DNA of 64,000 nucleotides from Tabrizicola fusiformis (GCF_013328815.1 NZ_JABUHN010000004.1:124001-188000), one strand, 5' to 3'; counted from the first letter of the stretch, positions 9,579 to 21,144 are shown. Numbers and translations: made by a program. The notes: generated by a model from the letters alone, not told the origin.

Positions 9579-11783
9579 TCAGTGCCCCCCGAGGGTCATC
9601 CAGGTCAACAGGGCGGCAATCCCCAGGACCATGGCAAAGGCGTAGGTGAAGACGTAGCCGGACTGAAGACGGCCAGCCAGCCGGGTGAAGAAGGGAATGA
9701 TCCCCAGGGCAAGGCCGTTGATCGTGCCGTCGATCACGGCGCCATCGCCCTTCTGCCACAGGAAGCGGCCAAGCCATTTGGCCGGGCGCACGAAGACCCA
9801 GTCATAAAGCTCGTCGAAATACCACTTGTTGAGCAGGAAGAGGTAGAGCGGACGCTGCGCCGCCGCCAACCGCACCGGCAGGTCGGGCCGCTGGATGTAG
9901 AAGCGGAAGGCCAGCAGAAGGCCCAGCAGCATGGCGATGAAGGGCGCGACCTTCACCCATTTCGGCACCGCATGGGCCGCAAGGATGATATTGGTCGGCG
10001 CATGGTGGCCTTCCTCGGCATGGGCCGGATCATAGCCGACACGGGCATCGACCACGGCCTGCTCCTCGGCGCCGTAAGGCAGGATCAGCACGGCGCCCTT
10101 GGGGGCAACCGCCGGGCCATGTTCCGCCGGGGCAGCTTCGGTTGCGGCATGGTCGGTGGCCGCCGCCTCGGCAGGGGCCGCTTCGGTCGCGGGCGCGGCT
10201 TCGGTTGCGGCGGCTTCAGTGGCGTGTTCGCCTTCGGCCGCAACCTCGTGATGGGCGGCAGGCTCCATGGCGAACCAGCTCCGCAGCTTGACCTCGTCAC
10301 CGAAGAAGACGCCATACCACAGCATCCCGGCAAAAACCGCGCCGGTTGCCAGAACCCCCAGCGGGATCAGCATGACGGTCGGGCTTTCATGGGCATGGTC
10401 ATGCGCATGATGGTCGCCCCGCGGCTTGCCCCAGAAGGTCAGGAACATCAGCCGCCACGAGTAGAAGCTGGTCATCCCCGCCGCCACAACCAGCAGCCAG
10501 AACGCATAGTCCGAGCCGACATAGGCGGATTCGATGACCGCATCCTTCGACAGGAAGCCGGCAAAGCCGTAATGGGTCAGCGGAATACCGACGCCGGTAA
10601 TCGCCAGCGTGCCGATCAGCATGGCCCAGAAGGTCAGCGGGATCTTTTTCCGCAAGCCCCCGTAGTTCCGCATGTCCTGTTCATGGTGCATCGCATGGAT
10701 CACCGAACCGGCGCCAAGGAACAGCATGGCCTTGAAGAAGGCGTGCGTGAAGAGGTGGAACATCGCCACCGGATAGGCGCCCACGCCCGCGGCCACGAAC
10801 ATGTAGCCAAGCTGCGAACAGGTGGAATAGGCGATCACCCGCTTGATGTCGTTCTGCACAAGGCCGACCGTCGCCGCAAAGAAGGCGGTGGTGGCGCCCA
10901 GAACAGTGATGAAGGCAGTAGCCTGCGGCGCATATTCATACAGCGGCGACATCCGGCAGACCAGGAAGACACCCGCCGTCACCATGGTTGCCGCATGGAT
11001 CAGCGCCGAAACCGGGGTCGGACCTTCCATCGCGTCAGGCAGCCAGGTGTGCAGGATAAGCTGCGCCGATTTGCCCATGGCCCCGATGAACAGCAGCACC
11101 CCCAGAAGGTTGGCGGCATTCCACTCGGTCCACAGGAAATGCAACTGCGTCTCGGCCAGCTTGGGCGCTGCGGCAAAGACATCATCCAGACGGATGCTGT
11201 CGGTAAGGTAGAACAGCCCGAAGATCCCCAGCGCGAAACCGAAGTCGCCCACCCGGTTGACCACGAACGCCTTGATGGCGGCGGCATTCGCGCTCGGCTT
11301 GCGGTAGTAGAACCCGATCAGCAGATAGGACGCGACACCCACGCCTTCCCAGCCGAAGAACATCTGCACCAGATTGTCCGAGGTGATCAGCGCCAGCATC
11401 GAGAAGGTGAAGAACGACAGATAGGCAAAGAAGCGCGCCCGGTAATGCTCTTCATGGGTCCAGTTGTCGTCATGGGCCATGTAACCGAACGAGTAGAGGT
11501 GGACGAGGGCCGAGACCGAGTTCACCACCACCAGCATGATCGCCGTAAGCCGGTCCAGCCGGATGCCCCAGTCGGTCGAAAGCGCGCCGCTCTCGATCCA
11601 GCGCAGAAGGACGATGTGCTGCGTGGTGCCGTCGAAGGTCAGGAAGATGTTCCACGACAGGGCAGCGCCCAGAAACACCAGCGCGGTGGCGATGATCTGA
11701 CCGGCCTTCTCGCCGATCAGACGCCAGCCGAAACCGCAGATGATGGCCCCGATCAGAGGCGCAAGGAGGATGATCGTTGCCAT
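9579..11783 (-). CDS. nuoL: NADH-quinone oxidoreductase subunit L with a large Ala/Glu/His-rich insert
   Basis: This 734-residue distal proton-pumping subunit carries the lateral helix of complex I. Typical motifs are present: [14 protein letters not shown] (about residue 180), [20 protein letters not shown] (about 235), [14 protein letters not shown] and SGWEG-type [20 protein letters not shown]. It is over 100 residues longer than E. coli NuoL. The extra length is mostly a hydrophilic, repetitive stretch of about residues 505-600 (multiple ATEAAPA-like units with scattered His) between late transmembrane helices, before the lateral-helix region. Such inserts occur in related NuoL proteins but this one is notably repetitive. 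Confidence 0.96.
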   Translation of the reverse strand: MATIILLAPLIGAIICGFGWRLIGEKAGQIIATALVFLGAALSWNIFLTFDGTTQHIVLLRWIESGALSTDWGIRLDRLTAIMLVVVNSVSALVHLYSFGYMAHDDNWTHEEHYRARFFAYLSFFTFSMLALITSDNLVQMFFGWEGVGVASYLLIGFYYRKPSANAAAIKAFVVNRVGDFGFALGIFGLFYLTDSIRLDDVFAAAPKLAETQLHFLWTEWNAANLLGVLLFIGAMGKSAQLILHTWLPDAMEGPTPVSALIHAATMVTAGVFLVCRMSPLYEYAPQATAFITVLGATTAFFAATVGLVQNDIKRVIAYSTCSQLGYMFVAAGVGAYPVAMFHLFTHAFFKAMLFLGAGSVIHAMHHEQDMRNYGGLRKKIPLTFWAMLIGTLAITGVGIPLTHYGFAGFLSKDAVIESAYVGSDYAFWLLVVAAGMTSFYSWRLMFLTFWGKPRGDHHAHDHAHESPTVMLIPLGVLATGAVFAGMLWYGVFFGDEVKLRSWFAMEPAAHHEVAAEGEHATEAAATEAAPATEAAPAEAAATDHAATEAAPAEHGPAVAPKGAVLILPYGAEEQAVVDARVGYDPAHAEEGHHAPTNIILAAHAVPKWVKVAPFIAMLLGLLLAFRFYIQRPDLPVRLAAAQRPLYLFLLNKWYFDELYDWVFVRPAKWLGRFLWQKGDGAVIDGTINGLALGIIPFFTRLAGRLQSGYVFTYAFAMVLGIAALLTWMTLGGH

Positions 11784-11788
11784 GGGTC

Positions 11789-12094
11789 TCAGCCTTTCAT
11801 CACATTCGCGTCTTCGACGTCGATGGTGCCGCGGGTGCGGAAGAACACCACCAGGATCGCCAGACCGATCGCCGCCTCGGCCGCGGCCACCGTGAGGACG
11901 AACATGGTGAAGACCTGCCCCACCAGATCGCCAAGGTAGGAGGAGAAGGCGACGAAGTTGATATTCACCGCCAGCAGGATCAACTCGATCGACATGAGGA
12001 TCACGATGACATTCTTCCGGTTCAGGAAGATGCCGAAGATGCCGATGACGAACAACGCCGCCGCCACCACAAGGTAATGTTCAAGTCCCACCAT
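11789..12094 (-). CDS. nuoK: NADH-quinone oxidoreductase subunit K
   Basis: A 101-residue subunit with three transmembrane helices (MrpC-like) beginning [20 protein letters not shown]. The conserved membrane Glu residues are seen in [19 protein letters not shown] and [14 protein letters not shown]. It ends 5 nt before nuoL. Unusually the gap to the upstream nuoJ is about 107 nt and filled by a long inverted repeat. Confidence 0.97.
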   Translation of the reverse strand: MVGLEHYLVVAAALFVIGIFGIFLNRKNVIVILMSIELILLAVNINFVAFSSYLGDLVGQVFTMFVLTVAAAEAAIGLAILVVFFRTRGTIDVEDANVMKG

Positions 12095-12140
12095 CGCTCA
12101 CGTCCCTCAGGGCTTTGGCCCGTTGTCTTTTTCATCGTCG

Positions 12141-12198
12141 GGATGGGCAGATTGCCCATCCTACGGGTGATTTCGTAGGATGGGCAATCTGCCCATCC
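12141..12198. repeat. Nested palindromic repeat between nuoJ and nuoK
   Basis: Two 24-bp arms, 12141-12164 and 12175-12198, are perfect inverse complements around a 10-nt loop (GGGTGATTTC). Each arm is itself nearly palindromic (GGATGGGCA-GAT-TGCCCATCC), so alternative one- or two-hairpin foldings are possible. It looks like an intergenic REP-type element in the middle of the nuo operon. It may stabilise or attenuate mRNA between nuoJ and nuoK. It starts 46 nt upstream of nuoK and ends just before the nuoJ stop codon. Confidence 0.85.
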
Positions 12199-12201
12199 TT
12201 G

Positions 12202-12816
12202 TCAGAGCCCCTGCCCCGGCTTCACGTCCTTCAGTTCCATCGCCTTGGCCGGGTCGCGCCACATCTGGGCCAGCACGTTCTGGCGCTTGACGTCCTTGCG
12301 GTGGCGGAGCGTCAGCACGATGGCGCCGATCATCGCAACCAGCAGGATCAGCGCGGCGGCCTGGAAGAGGTAGAGGTATTTGTCATAGATCAGCAGACCC
12401 AGCGCGCGGGTGTTTTCCACCTGATCCGCCGCCGGCGTCACCGCTTGGCGCAGCCCCAGCGCACCATCGGCCTGCACCCAGGCGCCGACACCCAGCGCCA
12501 GTTGCATCAGGATGATCACGCCCACCAGAAGGCCCAGCGGCATATAGCGCGCCATCTCGCCCTTCAACTCGGCAAAGTCGATGTCGAGCATCATCACGAC
12601 GAAGAGGAACAGCACCGCCACCGCGCCGACATAGACGATGATCAAGAGCATCGCCACGAACTCGGCCCCCAGCAGAACGAACAGCCCCGCCGCAGACAGG
12701 AAGGCCAGGATCAGCCACAGCACAGAATGCACCGGGTTGCGGCTGATGGTGACCAGAAGCCCCGCCGCCACCATCACCGTGGCAAAAGCATAAAAGGCAT
12801 AGTCAGCGACGGTCAT
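12202..12816 (-). CDS. nuoJ: NADH-quinone oxidoreductase subunit J
   Basis: This 204-residue membrane subunit begins [20 protein letters not shown] and contains five hydrophobic helices, including [19 protein letters not shown] and [20 protein letters not shown], the pi-bulge helix region coupling quinone reduction to pumping. The start overlaps the end of the CMD-like gene by 4 nt. The C-terminal part after the last helix ([19 protein letters not shown]) is cytoplasmic and basic. Confidence 0.96.
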   Translation of the reverse strand: MTVADYAFYAFATVMVAAGLLVTISRNPVHSVLWLILAFLSAAGLFVLLGAEFVAMLLIIVYVGAVAVLFLFVVMMLDIDFAELKGEMARYMPLGLLVGVIILMQLALGVGAWVQADGALGLRQAVTPAADQVENTRALGLLIYDKYLYLFQAAALILLVAMIGAIVLTLRHRKDVKRQNVLAQMWRDPAKAMELKDVKPGQGL

Positions 12817-13223
12817 GCGTCATTCTCCTTGGTCTCGTCGAAGACAGCCTGAGCGGTTTCAAGCGCCTTCTGCATGGCGGGCACGCCGCCGAACATGCTC
12901 ATCTGCCAGATCACTTCGGCAATCTCGCGTTTCGTGGCCCCGGCCTCAAGCGCGTGGCGGATCGTCAGTTTCATCTGCGCCTCGGCCTGCGCGCCCAGCA
13001 CGGTCAGCGCCGCGATGGTCACCAGAAGCCGGGTCTTGGCATCCAGCCCCTCGCGGTTGAAGGTCTTGCCGAACCACATCTCCATCATGTCTTTCGACAT
13101 GGTGGGCCAGAGCTTTTCAAAGCCCTTCATGCTGCCCGTTTCAAACGAGGGTGCAAAGACGCGCGCCATTTCCTGGCTGCTTTCCAGCATCTGTTTGAAC
13201 ATCTGGGTCAGGGCATCGGTCAT
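12813..13223 (-). CDS. Carboxymuconolactone-decarboxylase-like protein inside the nuo operon
   Basis: A 136-residue all-alpha protein matching the CMD/AhpD-like fold (about residues 55-125, [20 protein letters not shown] then [20 protein letters not shown]). It contains no cysteine at all, so it cannot be an AhpD-type CxxC peroxidase. The N-terminal ~50 residues are Met- and Phe-rich and amphipathic, resembling a phasin-like helix. It overlaps nuoJ by 4 nt and follows nuoI by 12 nt. Genes of this kind are among the unidentified reading frames of Rhodobacterales nuo operons. The function is unknown. Confidence 0.8.
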   Translation of the reverse strand: MTDALTQMFKQMLESSQEMARVFAPSFETGSMKGFEKLWPTMSKDMMEMWFGKTFNREGLDAKTRLLVTIAALTVLGAQAEAQMKLTIRHALEAGATKREIAEVIWQMSMFGGVPAMQKALETAQAVFDETKENDA

Positions 13224-13235
13224 GCGGTGTTTGCC

Positions 13236-14470
<1,235 letters not shown>

Positions 14471-14473
14471 GGA

Positions 14474-15511
14474 TCAGCCCCCGATCGCGAACCGGGCCCA
14501 GAAGGTGCCCAGAACTTCATATTTCGCAAGGAAAGCCACCAGCACGACCCAGCCCAGCGACAGCGGCAGGAAGACCTTCCAGCCAATCCGCATCAGCTGG
14601 TCATAGCGGTAGCGCGGCACGATGGCCTTCACCATGGCGAACATGAAGAAGAACACCCACATCTTGGCAACCATCCACCACCAGCCATCGGCGATGCCCG
14701 GGATGGGCGACAGCCAGCCGCCGAAGAACAAGAGCGAAATCAGCGCGCACATCAGGAAGATGGCGATGTATTCGCCCGCCATGAAGAGGAGGTAGGGAGT
14801 CGAGGAATATTCCACCATGAAGCCGGCGACGAGTTCCGATTCCGCTTCGGGCAGGTCAAACGGCGGGCGGTTGGTTTCGGCCAGCGCCGAGATGAAGAAC
14901 AGCACCACCATCGGCAGGTGCGGCAGCCAATACCAGCTGAGCAGCCCGTATCCGGTATCCTGCGCGGCGACGATGGCCGAGAAGTTCATGCTGCCGGTCG
15001 AGATGATGATGCCGATGATGATCAGGCCCAGCGAGACCTCATAGGAAATCATCTGCGCCGCCGAGCGCAGCGAGCCGAGGAAGGCGTATTTCGAGTTCGA
15101 GGCCCAGCCGCCCATGATCACGCCATAGACCTCAAGCGAGGAGGCGGCGAAAACGAAGAGCAGCGCCACGTTGATATCGGCCAGCACCCAGCCAGAGTCG
15201 AACGGGATCACCGCCCAGGCGAGGATGGCCAGCACGAAGGACAGCATCGGCGCAAGGAAATAGACCGGGCGGTCAACCCCCGCCGGGACCACGATTTCCT
15301 TGACCACGAATTTCAGCGCATCGGCCACCGATTGCAGCAGGCCCCAGGGGCCCACCACGTTCGGCCCCCGGCGCATCTGGACCGCGGCCCAGATCTTGCG
15401 GTCGCCGTAAACAAGGAACAACAGGCTGAGCATCACGAAAGCGACGATCAGCAGGCTTTGGGCGATGATCAGCAGCGCCGTGCCCAGTCCCGTTTGCAAG
15501 AATTCAGCCAT
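14474..15511 (-). CDS. nuoH: NADH-quinone oxidoreductase subunit H
   Basis: A 345-residue membrane subunit forming the quinone-binding chamber with nuoB and nuoD products. About eight helices are visible. Conserved cytoplasmic loops are [20 protein letters not shown] (about residue 35) and [20 protein letters not shown] (about 210), the latter carrying the acidic cluster of the E-channel. The gene is followed by a short lipoprotein gene on its 5' side and the methyltransferase-like gene on its 3' side. Confidence 0.97.
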   Translation of the reverse strand: MAEFLQTGLGTALLIIAQSLLIVAFVMLSLLFLVYGDRKIWAAVQMRRGPNVVGPWGLLQSVADALKFVVKEIVVPAGVDRPVYFLAPMLSFVLAILAWAVIPFDSGWVLADINVALLFVFAASSLEVYGVIMGGWASNSKYAFLGSLRSAAQMISYEVSLGLIIIGIIISTGSMNFSAIVAAQDTGYGLLSWYWLPHLPMVVLFFISALAETNRPPFDLPEAESELVAGFMVEYSSTPYLLFMAGEYIAIFLMCALISLLFFGGWLSPIPGIADGWWWMVAKMWVFFFMFAMVKAIVPRYRYDQLMRIGWKVFLPLSLGWVVLVAFLAKYEVLGTFWARFAIGG

Positions 15512-15526
15512 GGTCCCTCACGTCCC

Positions 15527-15931
15527 TCAAACCGTCGGTATCCCCAGCGCGCCGCAGTCGCGCACGGTTACCTCGGCATCTATCGTTTTCAGTCCTTCGG
15601 GCAGCGCCGCCGAGATGGTGTAAACCGCATCCCCGCGCCAAATGCCACCCGCATTCCTCACATTCGTCCGCACATGACGGGCGAAACCATAGCCGCGGAT
15701 CAGCGCATATTGCGCCGCCGCACAGCGGCCATAAGCCTCGACATCGCCATTGTTCCGCGCGCCGTCCATTGACACCCGGAAGTTGACCAGATCGCCGTCC
15801 AGAAGGATCGTCTCGATCCCGCGATAGGTCGGTGAAAAGTCGCCCTGGCTGACCTCTCCACCCTGCGCGCAAGCCATCAGCGCCGCCGAAGCGACCCCGA
15901 GACTTGCCAGCAGGCGGAGCGGTTTCAGCAT
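15527..15931 (-). CDS. Small predicted lipoprotein between nuoG and nuoH
   Basis: This 134-residue protein has a signal sequence and lipobox (LGVASAALMAC, Cys near residue 21), so it is likely an outer- or inner-membrane lipoprotein facing the periplasm. The mature part includes two further Cys residues (YGRCAAAQYALIRGYGFARH and VTVRDCGALG) that could form a disulfide. It sits 3 nt after nuoG and 15 nt before nuoH. No named family is recognised. The secretion signal makes a direct role inside the cytoplasmic arm of complex I unlikely. Confidence 0.7.
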   Translation of the reverse strand: MLKPLRLLASLGVASAALMACAQGGEVSQGDFSPTYRGIETILLDGDLVNFRVSMDGARNNGDVEAYGRCAAAQYALIRGYGFARHVRTNVRNAGGIWRGDAVYTISAALPEGLKTIDAEVTVRDCGALGIPTV

Positions 15932-15934
15932 CGC

Positions 15935-17944
15935 TTACTCCGCCGCAAGCGGGGCCTGCGCCCGCGCCTTGGCCAGCGCCGAAAGCTCTGCCATCACGGC
16001 AGAGGCGCGGGCAATCGGGTTGGACAGGTAGAAATCACCGCCGATGTTGCGGAAGGTGGCCTTGCCCGGTGCGCGCAGTTCAAGCGCCGGACCTTCGTTC
16101 ACCGCAACTTCGTCGATCCGGCCCAGATGGGGGTGCTTGGCCACGATGGCAGCCCGCAGGGCGGCAAGGCTGTCCCAAGGCAGGGTCTGGCCCAGTTCCG
16201 CCGACAGCGCCCGCAGGATCGCCCAGTTTTCCTTGGCCTGCCCCGGCGCGAAACCGGCGCGCATCGCCAGTTGCGGCCGGCCCTCGGTGTTCACGAACAG
16301 GCCGTTCTCTTCGGTATAGGCGGCGGCGGGCAGGATCACATCGGCGCGCGACGCGCCCCGGTCGCCATGGCTGCCCTGATAGATCACGAAGGGGCCAGCA
16401 GCGATTTCCACCTCATCGGCGCCCAGATTGAAGATCACCTCGGCGCCCTCGGTCGCGGCTTTCAGCCCGCCCTCGGTGACGGCGCCCACATCCAGCGCAC
16501 CCACGCGGCCCGCCGCGGTGTGCAGCACCAGAAGCTTGCCACCCGCGCCCGTCGCATAGGCCATGGCCTGCGCCAGAACCGCTTCGCCATCCGCCTCGTT
16601 CAGGGCGCCCTGCCCCACGATCACCAGCGTATCGGGCTTTTCCGTCACCCGGCCCACCAGATCGACCAGCGCGGCGCGGTCGGTGCCCATATGCTTGTAA
16701 TCATAGGTCAGATCGGCCGCCTCGCCGATCAGCCCGACCTTGGCGCCATTGATCCATGCCTTGCGGATCCGGGCGTTCAGCACCGGCGCCTCATTGCGGG
16801 GATTGGTGCCGATCAGCAGAATCGTCTTGGCCGTGTCGATATCCTCGATCGTCGCGGTGCCGACATAGGCGGCGCGGTTGCCCGCCGGCAGCCGGGCATT
16901 GTCAGTGCGGCATTCGACCGAACCGCCCAAGGATTCCACCAGCGTTTTCAGCGAATAGGCCGCCTCGACCGGGGCCAGATCGCCGACCAGACCGGCCAGC
17001 TTGCGGCCCTTCATCGCCGTGGCCGCCGCCGACAGCGCCTCGGCCCAGGTGGCTTTGCGCAGTTTGCCGTTTTCACGGATATAGGGCACGTCCAGCCGCT
17101 GCCGCCGCAACCCGTCCCAGATGAAGCGGGTCTTGTCGCTGATCCATTCCTCATTCACGCCGTCATGGTTGCGCGGGATGATCCGCATGACTTCACGGCC
17201 CTTGGTATCGAGGCGGATGTTGCTGCCAACGGCATCCATTACGTCGATGCTTTCGGTCTTGGTCAGTTCCCACGGACGGGCGGTGAAGGCATAGGGTTTC
17301 GAGGTCAGCGCGCCGACCGGGCAAAGGTCGATGATATTGCCCTGAAGGTTCGAATCCAGCGTCAGGTTCAGATAAGAGGTGATCTCGCTGTCCTCACCGC
17401 GCCCGGTCTGGCCCATCTGGGTGATGCCGGCAACTTCGGTGGTGAAGCGCACGCAGCGGGTGCAGGAGATGCAGCGCGTCATCTCGGTCTTGACCAAGGG
17501 GCCAAGGTTCAGGTTCTCGCTGGCTCGCTTCGGCTCGCGGTAGCGGGAGAAGTCCACGCCATAGGCCATGGCCTGATCCTGCAAGTCGCATTCGCCGCCC
17601 TGATCGCAGATCGGGCAATCGAGCGGATGGTTGATCAGCAGAAATTCCATCACGCCCTCGCGGGCCTTCTTGACCATGGGCGACTTGGTTTTCACCACCG
17701 GCGCCTCGCCGTTCGGACCGGGGCGCAGGTCGCGCACCTGCATGGCGCAGCTTGCGGCGGGTTTCGGCGGGCCACCCTGAACCTCGACCAGACACATCCG
17801 GCAGTTGCCCGCGATGGTCAGCCGCTCGTGATAGCAGAAGCGCGGGATTTCCACCCCGGCAACCTCGGCGGCCTGGATGATGGTCATCGCGCCATCCACC
17901 TCGACCTCGATGCCGTCGATGCTGATCTTTTTCAGGTTCGTCAT
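15935..17944 (-). CDS. nuoG: NADH-quinone oxidoreductase subunit G
   Basis: This 669-residue largest peripheral-arm subunit has an N-terminal ferredoxin domain ([19 protein letters not shown]), the His-Cys cluster motif ([20 protein letters not shown]) and a [4Fe-4S] motif ([12 protein letters not shown]), then a molybdopterin-oxidoreductase-like domain that carries no cofactor in complex I. The length matches Paracoccus/Rhodobacter NuoG, shorter than E. coli's 900+ residues. I chose ATG at 17944 ([11 protein letters not shown]); an in-frame GTG lies 12 nt upstream. Confidence 0.96.
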   Translation of the reverse strand: MTNLKKISIDGIEVEVDGAMTIIQAAEVAGVEIPRFCYHERLTIAGNCRMCLVEVQGGPPKPAASCAMQVRDLRPGPNGEAPVVKTKSPMVKKAREGVMEFLLINHPLDCPICDQGGECDLQDQAMAYGVDFSRYREPKRASENLNLGPLVKTEMTRCISCTRCVRFTTEVAGITQMGQTGRGEDSEITSYLNLTLDSNLQGNIIDLCPVGALTSKPYAFTARPWELTKTESIDVMDAVGSNIRLDTKGREVMRIIPRNHDGVNEEWISDKTRFIWDGLRRQRLDVPYIRENGKLRKATWAEALSAAATAMKGRKLAGLVGDLAPVEAAYSLKTLVESLGGSVECRTDNARLPAGNRAAYVGTATIEDIDTAKTILLIGTNPRNEAPVLNARIRKAWINGAKVGLIGEAADLTYDYKHMGTDRAALVDLVGRVTEKPDTLVIVGQGALNEADGEAVLAQAMAYATGAGGKLLVLHTAAGRVGALDVGAVTEGGLKAATEGAEVIFNLGADEVEIAAGPFVIYQGSHGDRGASRADVILPAAAYTEENGLFVNTEGRPQLAMRAGFAPGQAKENWAILRALSAELGQTLPWDSLAALRAAIVAKHPHLGRIDEVAVNEGPALELRAPGKATFRNIGGDFYLSNPIARASAVMAELSALAKARAQAPLAAE

Positions 17945-18011
17945 CTGCCTGTCCACTTCGTCACCGCACCGCAGGGTGCCTGGTCTTCTTGTCAGTCCCG
18001 GTCCGCCCGGG

Positions 18012-18461
18012 TCATTTTCTCAGCGTGAGATATTTTCCAAGCGGGGTCTTGGCCGCGATCTCCTTCGCCCCTGCCACGCACCAAGTCTGGCTTTCGGAGA
18101 TGACAATATCTCGTTTCTGGATGTAGCCAAAGACCTGGTCCTGAACCTCTTTTTCGCTGAGGCTTTTCTTGAGAATCGCGTCAATCGTGCGCTTGGACGG
18201 GATTTCCCCGCCTTCGCCCAGAACCTCGGCCTCAAGACGCGGCTTAAGCTTCTCCAACTGTGCGGTGTTCAGCCCCAGACCACCGCGGCAATTCCTGACC
18301 GTCTCGACGGCAAGGCCCACGTTCATCAGTTCTTGCTTCAGCGCGGGCGACAACGGCTTGACCGGCACCGGCGGTTCCGGCTCGACACAACCAGCCAGTG
18401 CGAAAACCATCGCAAAAGCCGCCGCCGCCGCCAACCGAGACTTGTTTGACCACATTTGCAT
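18012..18461 (-). CDS. Small predicted lipoprotein in the nuoF-nuoG interval
   Basis: A 149-residue protein with a basic N-terminus, hydrophobic stretch and lipobox (AMVFALAGC). The mature region is mixed-charge alpha-helical with a Cys pair (VRNCRGG and [12 protein letters not shown]). The ATG at 18461 overlaps the DUF3291 stop by one base (TGATG) and has a GGAG in front of it. The frame is open further upstream but that stretch is antisense/out-of-frame to the DUF3291 gene. Function unknown; periplasmic anchoring is predicted. Confidence 0.68.
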   Translation of the reverse strand: MQMWSNKSRLAAAAAFAMVFALAGCVEPEPPVPVKPLSPALKQELMNVGLAVETVRNCRGGLGLNTAQLEKLKPRLEAEVLGEGGEIPSKRTIDAILKKSLSEKEVQDQVFGYIQKRDIVISESQTWCVAGAKEIAAKTPLGKYLTLRK

Positions 18462-18964
18462 CACTCCGCTGCCACCCCTGAACAACCACGCGTTTTCCAC
18501 GCCTGCGCTTCTTTGAGATAAGACCAGCCGAAGGCCCGGTCGCTGTCGCCATTGGCCTGCAACGCGGCAAGCCGGTCCAAAGCTTCGTCCAGCGTGGGCC
18601 GGTGCCCCGCAGGCACCCACCACATGACGAAATGCATCTTGCCCAGCACTTCAAACCATTCCGCCCGCCGTTCATAAAACGCGCGGTGGACGGTGTTCCA
18701 GACGAAATGCTCAAGGCTTTGCACGTCCGTCCAAACGGTCAGGTTCGACACGAACTGCGGGTCGCCGCCGATCTTGGCTTCGGTGTTGCCGGTCCCCGGT
18801 TCGCCCGAACCTTCCATCATCCAGACAAAGCCCGGCATCCGCTTGCCCAGACCATTCACCCGGTCGAGCGCGGCCATGAAATCGGCCACGCGCGGGTCGT
18901 CGGTGGGGGCCAGAAGGCGCCCCACGTTCAACTCGGCCAGATGGAAGCCCGGGCGTGCGTTCAT
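18461..18964 (-). CDS. DUF3291 domain protein
   Basis: A 167-residue protein of the DUF3291 family (ferredoxin-like fold related to antibiotic-biosynthesis monooxygenases). Typical segments are FHLAELNVGRLLAPTDDPRV at the start, LTVWTDVQSLEHFVWNTVH in the middle and MHFVMWWVPAGHRPTLDEAL near the end. Start chosen at the ATG overlapping the preceding gene by 4 nt (ATGA); a GTG lies two codons upstream. No catalytic residues are established for the family. It is cytoplasmic (no signal) and lies among secreted proteins of the nuo operon. Confidence 0.8.
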   Translation of the reverse strand: MNARPGFHLAELNVGRLLAPTDDPRVADFMAALDRVNGLGKRMPGFVWMMEGSGEPGTGNTEAKIGGDPQFVSNLTVWTDVQSLEHFVWNTVHRAFYERRAEWFEVLGKMHFVMWWVPAGHRPTLDEALDRLAALQANGDSDRAFGWSYLKEAQAWKTRGCSGVAAE

Positions 18965-19377
18965 TTCCACGACCTCAACAGGCTGCCCGCAAGGGTGCCC
19001 TTGGCGATTTCATCGCGGCCGACCTTGCAATAGCTTTCGGCATCGCCCGGCTTGGCGCCAGCCTTGGCCAGATAGTCGGTGGCCATCGCCTTGATGCGGT
19101 CTTTCTCGGTCTTGTCCTTGAGGAAAGCTTTCACCTCGGCCTCGGTATAGCCCTTGCCACGGGCATAGGTCTCAAGGTCGTTCAGCTTGCCCATCACCAC
19201 GAACATCTTGGCCGAGATCGACGAACATTCATTGCGGATCACATCCGCGACGCGGCCCGACATCAGGCTGTTGACGATATGCGGATCATCGCCCAAAGGC
19301 TCCCGCGCCAGTGCGGGCGCGGCGAGGGTCAGCAGGGCGGAAGTCAGCAGGGTGGCGGGCAGGATTGCGAATTTCAT
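18961..19377 (-). CDS. Secreted DUF5333-like protein
   Basis: This 138-residue protein has a clear signal peptide (MKFAILPATLLTSALLTLAA, cleavage after APALA). The mature part is helical with two Cys (IRNECSSIS and AESYCKVGRD). The start at 19377 has AAGGAGG upstream. The frame is open upstream to 19488 and an ATG there overlaps the previous stop, but that would bury the signal peptide behind 37 residues. The family name is from memory of Rhodobacterales annotations. Role in the periplasm unknown. Confidence 0.7.
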   Translation of the reverse strand: MKFAILPATLLTSALLTLAAPALAREPLGDDPHIVNSLMSGRVADVIRNECSSISAKMFVVMGKLNDLETYARGKGYTEAEVKAFLKDKTEKDRIKAMATDYLAKAGAKPGDAESYCKVGRDEIAKGTLAGSLLRSWK

Positions 19378-19410
19378 AAGGGCCTCCTTGGCGGTTGATG
19401 CCCCGGAGAT

Positions 19411-19488
19411 GGGGGTGAAACCCCCTGATATGCCATGACAAACCTTTGTCATCGGCGCATTCCCGCGAAAGGCGACGACATTTGTCAT
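19411..19488. promoter_or_regulatory. Hairpin plus triple ATGACAAA motif ahead of the DUF5333-like gene
   Basis: The ~107-nt gap between a lipoprotein gene and the DUF5333-like gene has a GGGGGT-GAA-ACCCCC hairpin (19411-19425), an inverted repeat ATGACAAA-CC-TTTGTCAT (19435-19452) and a third TTTGTCAT at 19481-19488. It may be an internal operator or promoter inside the nuo operon. The repeats could also arise by chance, since each contains an ATGA on the coding strand. Confidence 0.3.
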
Positions 19489-19826
19489 GCGCAGCCCCCG
19501 TCAAACACCCAAGCCCCGCCGTCAAACTTGCCAAGCGCCCAAGGCGCCAGCCGCTTGCCGCGCCCCGAGCAGAACTGCACGCCGACCTGCTTGGCCAAAG
19601 CACCTTCGTCATAGGTCATCGCCGGTTCGCCCCGCGTCACGCGCAGCGTGCTGCCGGTCGCGGTGGGTTGCAGGTCGGCCAGATACGAGACGCCCTCCAC
19701 CTTCACCTCGGACGGGCCAGAGGCGGCCAGCGGCACCGGCGCCTGTTCCCCCCGGTCGCCACAGGCCGCGAGCGCGCAAAGCGCGGTCAACAGCAGGGCG
19801 GAACGCAGGGTGAGGGCGGGCATCAT
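19485..19826 (-). CDS. Small predicted lipoprotein downstream of nuoF
   Basis: A 113-residue protein with a signal and lipobox (LLLTALCALAACGD, Cys about residue 22). The mature part includes GVSYLADLQPTATGSTLRVT and ends with a Cys-containing GKFDGGAWVFDGGCA; another Cys lies in GVQFCSGRGKR. The stop codon TGA overlaps an ATG in the next gene's upstream frame. It is 3 nt after nuoF. Not assigned to a known family. Confidence 0.68.
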   Translation of the reverse strand: MMPALTLRSALLLTALCALAACGDRGEQAPVPLAASGPSEVKVEGVSYLADLQPTATGSTLRVTRGEPAMTYDEGALAKQVGVQFCSGRGKRLAPWALGKFDGGAWVFDGGCA

Positions 19827-19829
19827 CGC

Positions 19830-21128
19830 TTACTCCGCTGCCAGTGCGGCCGAAATCCGGCCGGTCTTCTTGGCCTTGATCCGGTCTTCGATTTCATTGC
19901 GGAAGGCGCGCACCAGACCCTGGATCGGCCAGGCGGCGGCATCGCCAAGGGCACAGATGGTGTGGCCTTCGACCTGCTTGGTCACCGACAACAGCATGTC
20001 GATTTCCTCAACCTCGGCGTCGCCCTTCACCAGACGGTCCATGACCCGCATCATCCAGCCGGTGCCTTCGCGGCAGGGCGTGCATTGGCCGCAGCTTTCG
20101 TGCTTGTAGAACTTCGACAGCCGCCAGATCGCCTTGATCACATCGGTCGAGTTGTCCATCACGATCACGGCGGCGGTGCCAAGGCCCGAACGCTGCTCGC
20201 GCAGCCAGTCGAAATCCATGATCGCATCGTCACATTGCGCCTGCGTCAGCAAGGGCACCGACGAGCCGCCCGGGATCACCGCCTTGAGGTTCTTCCACCC
20301 GCCGCGCACGCCGCCGCAATGCCGCTCCAGCAGCTCTTTCAGCGGGATCGACATGGCTTCTTCGACGACGCAGGGATTCATCACATGGCCCGAGATGCCG
20401 AAGAGCTTGGTGCCCGCATTGTTCGGGCGGCCAAAGCCCGCGAACCATTCCGCACCCCGGCGCAGGATGGTCGGCACGACGGCAATCGATTCCACATTGT
20501 TCACCGTGGTCGGGCAACCATAAAGGCCCGAGCCCGCCGGGAACGGCGGCTTCATCCGCGGCATCCCCTTCTTGCCCTCAAGGCTTTCCAGAAGCGCGGT
20601 TTCCTCGCCGCAGATATAGGCCCCTGCCCCGTGGTGCAGGTAAAGGTCAAAGTCCCAGCCCGACCCGGCGGCATTCTTGCCCAGCTTGCCGGCGTCATAG
20701 CATTCGTCGATGGCGGCCTGAAGCGCCTCACGCTCGCGGATATATTCGCCGCGGATGTAGATGTAGCAGGCATTCGCGCCCATGGCGAAGGACGCGATCA
20801 GCGCCCCTTCAATCAGGGTATGCGGATCGTGCCGCATGATCTCGCGGTCCTTGCAGGTGCCCGGCTCGGATTCGTCGGCGTTGATCACCAGATAGGACGG
20901 ACGACCATCCGACGCCTTGGGCATGAAGGACCATTTCAGGCCGGTCGGAAAGCCCGCACCACCCCGGCCCCGCAGGCCCGATGCCTTGATGATCTCGACG
21001 ATCTTGTCACGCCCCAGCGCGATCAGGGCGGCGGTGCCGTCCCAGTGGCCGCGCTTCATCGCCCCCGCGAGCGTGCGCTCGTGCATCCCGTAGAGGTTGG
21101 TAAAGATGCGGTCCTGATCCTTGAGCAT
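19830..21128 (-). CDS. nuoF: NADH-quinone oxidoreductase subunit F (NADH/FMN site)
   Basis: This 432-residue flavoprotein subunit oxidises NADH. The FMN/NADH-binding glycine-rich region [18 protein letters not shown] is near residue 50, [16 protein letters not shown] near 83 and [19 protein letters not shown] near 170. The N3 [4Fe-4S] ligands are [12 protein letters not shown] plus the later Cys in [14 protein letters not shown]. The length is typical. Two small membrane-protein genes separate it from nuoE. Confidence 0.98.
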   Translation of the reverse strand: MLKDQDRIFTNLYGMHERTLAGAMKRGHWDGTAALIALGRDKIVEIIKASGLRGRGGAGFPTGLKWSFMPKASDGRPSYLVINADESEPGTCKDREIMRHDPHTLIEGALIASFAMGANACYIYIRGEYIREREALQAAIDECYDAGKLGKNAAGSGWDFDLYLHHGAGAYICGEETALLESLEGKKGMPRMKPPFPAGSGLYGCPTTVNNVESIAVVPTILRRGAEWFAGFGRPNNAGTKLFGISGHVMNPCVVEEAMSIPLKELLERHCGGVRGGWKNLKAVIPGGSSVPLLTQAQCDDAIMDFDWLREQRSGLGTAAVIVMDNSTDVIKAIWRLSKFYKHESCGQCTPCREGTGWMMRVMDRLVKGDAEVEEIDMLLSVTKQVEGHTICALGDAAAWPIQGLVRAFRNEIEDRIKAKKTGRISAALAAE

Positions 21129-21144
21129 TGCTTGCCCCTTTCCC

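Noticed and set aside
6697-9645. 982-codon plus-strand frame opposite nuoM and nuoN
   Set aside because: The composition (His/Arg/Gln/Asp-rich, no domain) is the complement of hydrophobic membrane-protein codons of nuoM and nuoN.
12813-13223. Calling the CMD-like protein an alkylhydroperoxidase
   Set aside because: It has no cysteine, so the CxxC redox centre of AhpD is absent.
19435-19488. Treating the ATG at 19488 as the start of the DUF5333-like protein
   Set aside because: It would put 37 residues ahead of a clear signal peptide; the ATG at 19377 has a strong Shine-Dalgarno sequence.
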